Part shown: piece after piece, positions 23,393 to 34,100 of the stretch | Layout: each line of letters starts with the position of its first letter | Position numbering within the stretch: position 1 is the first letter of the stretch | Assembly: GCA_025642065.1 (NCBI GenBank) | Contig: JAODUP010000834.1 | Span: 241,001-305,000, forward strand | Reading direction: 5' to 3' | Length of the DNA stretch: 64,000 bases | Origin: Paralvinella palmiformis | Taxonomy: Eukaryota; Annelida; Polychaeta; Terebellida; Alvinellidae | Position numbers and translations under genes: made by a program | The notes under the pieces: generated by a model | Seen by the model: only the letters and a program-made list of their open reading frames with translations | Databases searched by the model: none | Told to the model about the DNA's origin: nothing

Positions 23393-23835
23393 CGGTTGTA
23401 AGTCATTCAAATAACTCAGTATTATTATTTTCTCAGTCGTTATTTGTACAAAATAATCAGACATTTTCCGTTCAAACCAGTTGCTTTAATATATATTCAT
23501 ATACAAATTCTAGTAATAATATCTATGATGACGGAAACAATATAATCCTGATACCCGATACGTAAGAGGATTTAAAAAAGGAATTGTTCTATACAGATAT
23601 TAGTGTTTTATTTCTAATACATTCGTACCAAGTAAAAATATTTATTTTGTACGATTCTTCGAACCCACTTATTTAAATTAGCCTATTTATAACATCTATA
23701 AATATATGTATAAAATGTGTTTGTCCTCTGTGAGCCTGAACATGTTTTATTTCCGCTTTCAAGGTACTGAAGTTTATTAATGCGCTACATAAAATACTAC
23801 TACTAGTATTACTCTTTCTACTACTACAACAATTA

Positions 23836-23874
<39 letters not shown>

Positions 23875-24606
23875 AACATTGCAATGGTGGATCAACAAAC
23901 CTGGAAATATTATATAAACACGTATGCAATAATAAACTACAGTTACCTTGGTAACATCTGGTAGAGTAGTCTGTCTGTTTTCAATCTCTCCTCATCCAGT
24001 AACTTTGTTCTTTCTGACATCAGATCTTCGAGATTCTTTGTGTACTGCTCCAACATCTGGCAAGTCTTATCCAGAATGTTAAGGATCCTGAATGGAATTA
24101 CGTTATCAGATCGCAAAAATGGATCTAACTAATGGATGACCATCTTTTAATTGTCTGTCAGTAGATAAGTAAACGATTAGGGAATGAGTGAGTGAGTCTG
24201 TGAGCGAGTGAGTGAGTAGGTGAGTGAGTGTTTTTCTTACTTCCCTTCGTTTGCTTCCTCGAAAATTTTTATGATACGTGTGAAGGTCGGTCTCAGACTG
24301 ACTTCCTCATCCCAGCATGATATCATCAACCTACACAGATACCTAGGACAGGTATCTTCAGGTAATCTTGGTCTATATGGTGGCTCTATACCAAGTCGTA
24401 CCAAACGGATGATTTCTAGATAGAGAACGGATTTGGACGTCAGAACATATTATCCCAATGTTGTTCTGACCGAACAGCTCAGCACCTTATGAAAATAGTG
24501 TACCATAGTGAACACATGGAGTTCACTCAATATTGATAAACTTCACAAACATTGAAGATTTTACGATTTATAAAGTATGGCAGTTAGTAACTCTCAGCCT
24601 TGTTTT

Positions 24607-24685
<79 letters not shown>

Positions 24686-25711
24686 TGTGCTAATAATACC
24701 AAGAATTGTTCGACTTATCTACATAAAGACAGTCCACAGTCACGTCATTCAAAACATTTTATATCGGCTAATATTCAATTATTCAGCAACCTTTCGTTTA
24801 TATCATGGCTGATGTGTTATGTATTTACCTTCAGGTTGTTCGGTAGTTATCTCCTGGTAAGGATCCATCAGAGTAACTATCTCCTGCATGATAATACCAA
24901 ACGAATACACGTCACCTGGCTTAGAGCCACCAAGGGAATAGTTTGTCTGACGTAGGATCTCTGGCGCCGTGTAGAGTAATCCTGAAGGAGAAATCCAGAT
25001 TAAACAATGTGAATCTCTTCGGGAACGGGTGAACTGATATTGTCTCTTATATCATTCGATCATCGTCGTCGTCGCCACAAGTCATGACTGATATCTGGAT
25101 CACTTCTTACCCGAGTACTTTCTGCCGACGTCCGTCCCATTGTCTCCGATCCGGATGGCTCTCAGACCAAAGTCGGTGATCTTACACACCCATCTGTTGT
25201 CTATTAGACAATTAGATGACTTCAGATGTCCGTGGAAATCGATAGGAGAACTGTGGAGACATTCCATGCCCTGGATCAGAAGAATTATAGACGAAACATT
25301 GTTTTATGTTATCTGTGGAAATACCGTAATCGTTCTCTTGAATAAATATAACTCCGGAGGTCGTTTATTGGAAGTTGCAGCGATAAAAAATAATATTAAG
25401 TTATCAAAATATCAACACTGACAGCTCCCATTATTAGTGTTCGACTGATTTAAATCAACTAAGACGGTTCGACATAAGATAATGATTTAACTGTTATTTC
25501 AGTGTTTTGGGATGACAAATTGTTATATAGACCCTATGGAACATCGATATATCGAACTTCGTATAAAGCGAAACTTGTAAAGGCGGAAATTATAAATCTA
25601 GCTTCGTCGTATGTAAGTATTAGCGACGTCAACCTTCAAGGGTATAGTTTAAACATCGAACAAAGTCGGCATATAAAATGAGCGCATCAACACACATACA
25701 CGCGCGCGCGC

Positions 25712-25753
<42 letters not shown>

Positions 25754-25997
25754 CTAGTTTTAATGCAAGAGATGAATATCATGTTATTATCTATAGGTCT
25801 ATAAATAACTCACATTACAGATATCCATCATAAACGATAATTTGAAGTCGGCACTGATATTCATATCTTTATTGGTTAACACGTCCTGAATATTTGGAAT
25901 AACATAAATATTATTATCTCGCAAGATAATTTATACATTATATATATGTCAGTCATATTTGTTATATTATCATTGTTGTATAATGCTGTTGAAGGCT

Positions 25998-26048
<51 letters not shown>

Positions 26049-29000
26049 CATATGCTTTAACAGCATTTTAGGCCTCTACCTCTATAAATAAAACTATCCA
26101 TAAATCAATCTAAATAAAAAATTGTTCTACACCTCCACATATCAATACATATACACGTAGACGTATACATGTGTTTGTGCTACACATCAGCCTGTCTCTC
26201 TCTCTCTCTGTATTTGTGTGTGTGCGCGCGCGTGCGTGCGCTTGACTTACAATGAGACTTCCTCTGGAGGCGTATGATGTTATAATTCCTTTATACGGTT
26301 GGTCAACTGATAAACCAATAACTGGATTGATGTTCTCATGATGTAGTTCTCGTACCTGAAATGATACAACCAGTAGAACGGGCACGTTGTCGCACCTACA
26401 CATTTAAACGGTGTATGGCGCCACCGGTCAATGACCTGAAAGAAAAACTAGACCGAGCACGCCCACCGATTTGATGGCAAACAGATCCCAACATCCGGTG
26501 GGGGGAAATGGAAAGCAGGCTGCTAAAATCAGGTTTATAAACATGGTGAATTCTTGTTGTGTCGTTGGTTGCATAAGCCATGGAAGTAATATAAAAGGAA
26601 CAGATTTAAAATAGCTGTTATAGCGTTTTGTTGAGGGTAATTAAGCTTAAATAGTATTATATTCGACAACCCTGTCTGTCGTTTGATCCCAATTGGACTA
26701 GATCGACGGACTTACATAAACGAGCATCTGAGCAAGAGTGAGTTATATGATACATTTTATGTAACGGAAATTAGCAGAAAAATGGCTGTAGAAAACTGAA
26801 ATTTAATAAACTTGACTGACGATTGCAGTTGGCTGTGAATATCTAATCAATATGTCGAGTCAATCAGTTATCAAAGCAATGGGGTAGCTTTCTACTTAGC
26901 AATTAGCAGTTCCTGGAGTAACTATTAAAAGAATGAAGTAGCAGACTAGATTGGTACTAGAAATGGTATATAAGGCATTGCCCAAATCAGACTTTCCGAC
27001 ATTAATCTGTTAATATCTTCATCGTGGTGCACGAATATATAATTTGTAATGCAGAGGTCCGGCCACGCCAGGAAGGAATGGAACGCGATGGTTGTAACCG
27101 TTGGCAACAGAGGACATGCGACACAGGTGTTACCAGGGCTGCTTATGGAGAAGCATGTCCAGCGACATGGTTCTGCTGACATTACCTCACGCCTCCTGGC
27201 ATTGTGGGTAGAATATTCTGCTGGCACTCGTTCTGCCGGATCTCTCCCGTCAGCTGGCGCCGTCGGCTTATCTGTCCTCGAGCTGAGGAGTGAGTTGTTT
27301 GTAATACATGTAATAAAAATAAGATTTATACACAGCTTCGTTGTTGTTATTTATTGTTGTCTTTGGCCTCATGGGTAAAGCGTGATACTATTTACCTAGG
27401 GCTATGGTCATTATGTGCTGAAGGTCGCGGGTTCGCGAGTTTTTCATCCAACCAGGCAACTTGCAAGGTTTTCTCCACCGAATATGCCATATATTCTAAA
27501 TTTATTTATAATTAGTCTGCGTGGGGAAGCTATATGCCATTTCTGCCATTATTATTTATTAAAAATCACATATAGTTATTAAAATTCCAGAACATTTGAT
27601 AATTTGTAAAACAGCCGTGTGCGCTGGAGAACGTGGCTCCGCCATTTGTTCAGAGAGGACATTGCACGGCTGCCGGGTTCGCTGGTGACCATTTAAACAC
27701 GGACACATTCCTAATCAGTGTTTCCCTGGCAAATGCACACAATTATACCAGTACAGGCTGTCTAAGGGGATCGTTTTGTAAGTGTCCGAAGGCCCCTTTA
27801 CATACATAATAAAGACTAGAATCCTCAAACATTCTTGTGTATAATAAAAAATGTTTGCTTTGTTGTCCAAATACCAACCTCTCTGAGTGATAAGATCAGT
27901 TGCTGGTCAACAAATAAACATTCTGCAGATACTCGTGTCAGATGGACGGTCATTCCCTGTTAGAGACAATAACGACATTTAGAAGAGATAAGAGAATCTT
28001 CAGTTTCATGAAGTAGATCTATTATTCTAAAGTTGTACGATTTCCTATTACTTGTATATATACAATATTCAATAGACGATTTCCCCAACGCATGCGCAGT
28101 GCATCAAATGATTGCGGTTTGCGGGGTAGTGCATTCCTTTACAAATTCACATTTTTTATTCACAAGACCAAAGCGATTTACAAATTCTTTTTATGAAATA
28201 TCCATTATGTATTATATTTTCCTATTTTGTCTTTTGTTAACAGATAGGATTAATTATTTGTCGGAAAAAGTCAGCGTTCATGAGGTGGGCGAAGCTAAGC
28301 TAGAGGTAATAACTGACGTACTGTAAATCAAGTGTAATGACAATAAACTCTAAATATCTGATAACGCACAGTATGAGTATCAAACACAAGGATAATATAA
28401 TTACCTCAAATATATAACCTTCAATACAGAGTTGTTTGATTTAAATCATGATTTAAATTTAAAAAATCAAGCATTTTGAATTTTATTATGTTTCATTTGA
28501 TTTTCATGATTATTGTAGAGTCTATTTATTGTTATTCTAACAGGTCATACTAATCAGTGTGTTAGGAAATGTTTGAATGTTGTTTTAAACAAAATTTATA
28601 AAAATCGATTTAAATAAAAAATCATGATTTTTTGCAACCCTGCTTCAATAAGATAATTCTCCTTTTCTCATATAATGGCTGAATTATCGTTATTTACTGC
28701 GTTATTGTCGGACCCCCAGCATAGTTAATGAATATTCATTTGCTCAACGACTATCCGAGTAACACATTTACAACCTTACTCCGGTGCCAAATATTACATA
28801 TTATAATTAAAGAATGGTGTAGTGTGAAACTATATTTATTTATGTAATCAAACATAGAGTTGGCAGGGTTGTTGTGTTTTTATTTATTGGGGGGGGGGTC
28901 TATCCGAAATTATCATTAAATGAGAAGCCTAGCATAAAGTATGAACGACAGATGACCCATTAATAAAACGACACGACGTCAAAAATGTGTATTTACTGAC

Positions 29001-30536
29001 AAAATAAAATATATATTATTGTAAAATCTCATAAAATTCAGAACTGTAAGAAATAAATTATTCAAATGTCGCGGAAATCGTCTATTAATTTACACTTATA
29101 TTTGATCTTACCTTATATATAAGATTCTCGGTAAGGGCTTCATCCAAACGAAATCTATTCAAAGATGATGAACAATTCTGTAAAAAACAGAGAAGCTGTT
29201 ATATATTGATTGTCTGTGATAGGAGTATGTCTATATTTCGAACTTGAAACAAAGACCTACGTCATTTTGTATGGCTTTACGAATTAAGGTTATATTATAA
29301 TTATATTTGAAATAGAAATGATAATTACATTATCGTCGACCAGTTTGAGCTCATCGCATTTAATTCTCCAGAAGACTTCATTTGTAGAGCCTCTTTCCAA
29401 CTTCAATTTCCTAACACACAAAACAAATTGTATAATATTAGGTGGTACAATATTATATTACCGATTCAAATGACATCCACACTGTATATTTATATTTTGA
29501 TCTACTTTATCTAGATAAAAAAATACACGTTTGCATCCAGGAACCAGTTAATCTCTGTCTGTATCAAGGTCTTTATAATACTAAACACCTATAATTTATC
29601 AATATGTTTCCCTTATTTACCTGTAAATAAAAATGGCTCCGACAGAAGCAGCCGCTAACAAAGCTAAAGAGCCACAGATGAATCCAGTGGTTAAGATACC
29701 TGTAATAATGATTATATAAAATTTATGCGACATTTCGCTGATACACCACGAGTATTCAATACACAGTTCAGATAGTCCAGTTTGCTCTCATACTGTTGTA
29801 CAGCTAATATCCAGAATTATATTGTTATAATATGAAATAGAAGATTGGAATCCTGTGTTTGACGCTGATATTGTTTCCTGGATCAGCGTCAAGTTAACAA
29901 TACTAACATGCCACTAATTTCAACCATGAAAGGATAGAGCTAATAATTATTGTCAAAACAAAGAGTGAAGTGAAAAACTCGGAACTCCATCACAACATCG
30001 ATCGTCGATGAGTAACCTGTCCACTTCTGAGTATATGTGTTTTCAGTTGTGTCAGCAGGGAGAGACCAATAAGTAATCGAGTTTGTTTGTTATTTTAAGT
30101 CAGTAATATTGGTTGTGTCTGGAGGTACTAATATAATAATTAATATAATATTAAGTTCTACCTGTTGTTTCTGAACATAGCTCATCTTTCCAACCACATA
30201 CAGGTCTATCAAGCGGTATTTCTGTTTTTCCACCAATGAAGGTGACCTCTACGCCATCCTTTAGTTTGATGATGTCGTCTTCCAGCGAATATTCTCCTAT
30301 GTTTATAAATTGATCCCCGGAAAATATCTGAATGGTGTAAATATATTCTGTGTCGCCAGCACTATCAATATGAACAGTCCCCGTCATACCTGTAAATATA
30401 TGTGTAAAATGTGTGTGTGTGTGTGTGCGCGCGCGCGCGCGCGCGTGTGTGTGTAAAATGTGCGTGTGTGCGTGTGTGTATGTTTGTGTGTATATGTGTA
30501 TGTATGTATGTGTGTGTGTGTGTGTGTGTGTGTCTC

Positions 30537-30568
<32 letters not shown>

Positions 30569-30880
30569 TGTATGTCAGTCTACTTAGACGCTTCTGCCTA
30601 GTTTTTGTTGTGTTTGCATGAGTTTGTATGTGTGCACTTCGTACCTGTGAAGTTCCTGTTAAACATTAAACTAGATATATGATCTAGATCTTGGACGCTG
30701 TGTCCCAGAAGCATAGCGTCTTGTAGAGCAAGAGCATAGAGGAGTACCGAGTCATATAACAAACTAGCATGATCATCAACCTGGTTATAATATAATAAAT
30801 AATAATAATAATATAAAGATGTTATAACACGAAACATTATTATAGATTGGTCATACTATATCATATTATTACAGAGAAGT

Positions 30881-30922
<42 letters not shown>

Positions 30923-31118
30923 GCGATGATGATGATGATGATTTGTGTTTTACGGCCATTGTTGTGCACATGGTAGGCTAAAGGGTCAAAGGTAATGAAG
31001 CGAAGTCGAAAATGAAACACTCTTTTGATGTGCAGACACCGAGATTCGAACTCAGGTGGTAGTGATCTGTGATCCAACGCGCTACCAATTAGTTCACGGA
31101 GGCGCCTCTCTCTCTCCC

Positions 31119-31176
<58 letters not shown>

Positions 31177-34100
31177 CTTTATCATTTCAGTCCCACAGAC
31201 AAAGCAACTTCAGTAACAACAACAGCAAAACAATAACAAAAACAATAATTGTACAACCGTATTTAAATAGAGTAAAATGCCTTCAATAATACGGTAACAC
31301 AATATTAACTTGCGTACAACGTCATAACAAAACACGTACTTGTGTATCCTTATCCATGATGTAGTTAAATGGCGGCCGCTCATTGGCCAACTTTACCCTA
31401 TCCATAAAGTTCTTATATTTCTCGTCATGTGGAACCTTCCAGTTAACATTTAATAAACCCTGGAAGGCATGCCTCGCTTCTTCATCTCTACCATCGTCAC
31501 CTTGTATACTGTCTACTCACAAATATGATAGAATGACATAAATAGAAAATTGTTGGCATTACAATTAGCACGAGAAATGAGGATGGGACTTTTATTAAAT
31601 CTGTTTATTAACAAATATCTCACAAGTCATCTGATTTATGCTGGCCTATCGGATAATAGACATAAGAAGACAATTATTTATTATCGTGATATAAGATCAT
31701 ACATAATGAGATATGCTAAACTAAAGCATCAATGAAACCGCTTATAAGTTAAACTAGTTCACAGTAAATCTAACAACAAACACGCATCTACAATACAATA
31801 TCAGAGAGCTTAAATATAGAGAGACGTTACTCTTACCGCGCCATGTTGAATTTTGAACCAGTGGCGCCTCAAGCGACCGGAGGTATTTCTCAGATAAACA
31901 AAAGCTCTCTGGTTGTCCATATGAGATCGTGTACATGTGTGCGATGGTTGAAATGAATTGCCAATACTAGTACTATATGTTACATGATCACATACTCCTT
32001 TATTAATAAACACTTTAATTGTGCGCACATGATATTGAAGGAAACGAAGCTCTGAAACTGTAAATAAATAATTAAGTGATTTCACAGCCCGTCACTTAAT
32101 TAATTCATAGCCTACAATTTGCGATCACTTGACAGCTGATCAGAAAATAATTGAACGTGGTTTAGGTTATTTCACAGCTTTGTGTGTGGAAGGCGTAGTT
32201 TTTTTAAATGAAAACAATTAGGTATATATGAGGTAAATGCATACAAACATACTTTCATCGTGTCAGTTTATCATAGTCCATAAATTTTTATTTATTTGGA
32301 TATAGACATATTATGATATATACAGCTATTATAACACAACCATAACACAATTCACCATATATTTATCATATCTGTTTATCATATATTAACTAAAAAAATT
32401 ATAAGTTCATTTAAAGTCTACACCTCAATAATATAGACCATGCAATATAGACCTGCCCAGCTGAGAACAAAGAATATACATGGAATATTAACAATGTTTA
32501 TGTTTGCGTTAACATGTTAGAGATAGAGAAATTAGTACTTTCATACAATAAGCGGCATCAAATCTCTTGTGCCACAGGTTCATCTATAGTTACAATCAGT
32601 CATTTGTTATCAAATGGACAGAATAACCCAAATTGCTTCCAGCTCTAAACAATCACTACTACAAAAATATGACATTTAGTCCAGATCAGTGAACTGTTTA
32701 AAGTTAGACAGAATATACCCAGAGGTGTAATAGACACATGCATTGACTACTGTAACAGATAACACCAATAAATCTGTAACCAAGAGATTGGTCTGTTTAC
32801 ATGGTATCTCATCATCATAGAACTTCAAGGACTGAAACAGAACAATACCTTGTAAAATAATGACTTGAACCAAGTGCATACACAATGTGTAAACACATGT
32901 TTTCCTTTTTTCCAAGTTGGTTAAAGAATTTGATTTGATATGCATTTAAGTTATGAAGAGAAGTATACCTATTAAAGCACATGAGCTGAACATTCAAGTA
33001 CTAATTCAAGTGCTGGTAATCATTTTTTTTTGTATAAAGATATGAAATGGGCTGACAAAATTTCATGGGTTTGATGTCCTGTTTCTTATTTAATTAATTT
33101 TATAATACCAATTTTCACCATTAATATTTATAAATATTAATTACCATCACAGCTGGCCCTGTCTCCTGTATATGTCTCCTATCTGTTAATACCTTCCTCT
33201 TTGATTTCAGTGCATGCATGCGGTGGATTTGGTACATCAAAAATAGTTGGAATAGCATTCTAGATAAGTTGTCTGGTTCATGAATTCCGTTTCAGTGAAA
33301 TGCATATCATACATTCTACAATTAGTATTCAAGTAATTTAAATCTTTCCTCATCATATATCTGAACGACAACAATTAATAACCCATCTTTTACTTCTGTC
33401 AATAGAAAAAATTACAAAATGAATGTTTCTACCACTAGTTGAGGTATTTAATAATTAATTTCATAACATTTAAATTATAAATAGAAGTCCATATATATCA
33501 ATAAGTACCAATTACTTACGTTTAAAAATAAATATGGATGCAGGTGATGATGTAAATACTCAGCTACTTATAATTATTGTAATTAGGGAAAAATTATCTG
33601 ATTATAGTAATGTAGTTTTAGAAGTACAATTATATTATTAACAATAACAAAGTAAAATATACCTCCAGCCCATAACATCTTCAGTGGCTCCAGTACTTGT
33701 AACTGTAAGCTTATGTATATCTTACATACCCATTTTGTGATTAATAGGTTGATATTGTTCAATAAAATTTAATAAATTTTGTCTGAAACAAATATAGATT
33801 TAGATAGATCCTGTTTGAGCCTACTGCTTGGGTCATATCAAGTAGGGGCGTGTCTACTTCAAATTGTTATGCTTATTTTTTAAATATCCTTTATTAAGTT
33901 TATTTTTAAAAAGCCAGATCATATCCAATTTTTACACTAGCTTTCATTTCCTTTCGGGGGTGTCTTTATTTGTGCATACTTTTTCTGTTACTGCAGCCGA
34001 AAGCGGCGCAGAATGAACCAGTGCCATTAGGCGCCATGTTAACGAAGGGAGCTGTCCGTGACAATCTACCTCCGGTCGCTAGGGCCCTGGGGCTCCATGA

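Noticed and set aside
23314..23565. Poly-His/Thr frame
   Set aside because: A translation of the CA microsatellite at 23343.
28033..28326. 97-codon plus-strand frame in a cyclase intron
   Set aside because: No splice signals, no family resemblance, AT-rich composition like the surrounding intron.
30413..30601. Val/Cys-rich frame
   Set aside because: A translation of the GT repeat in cyclase intron 6.
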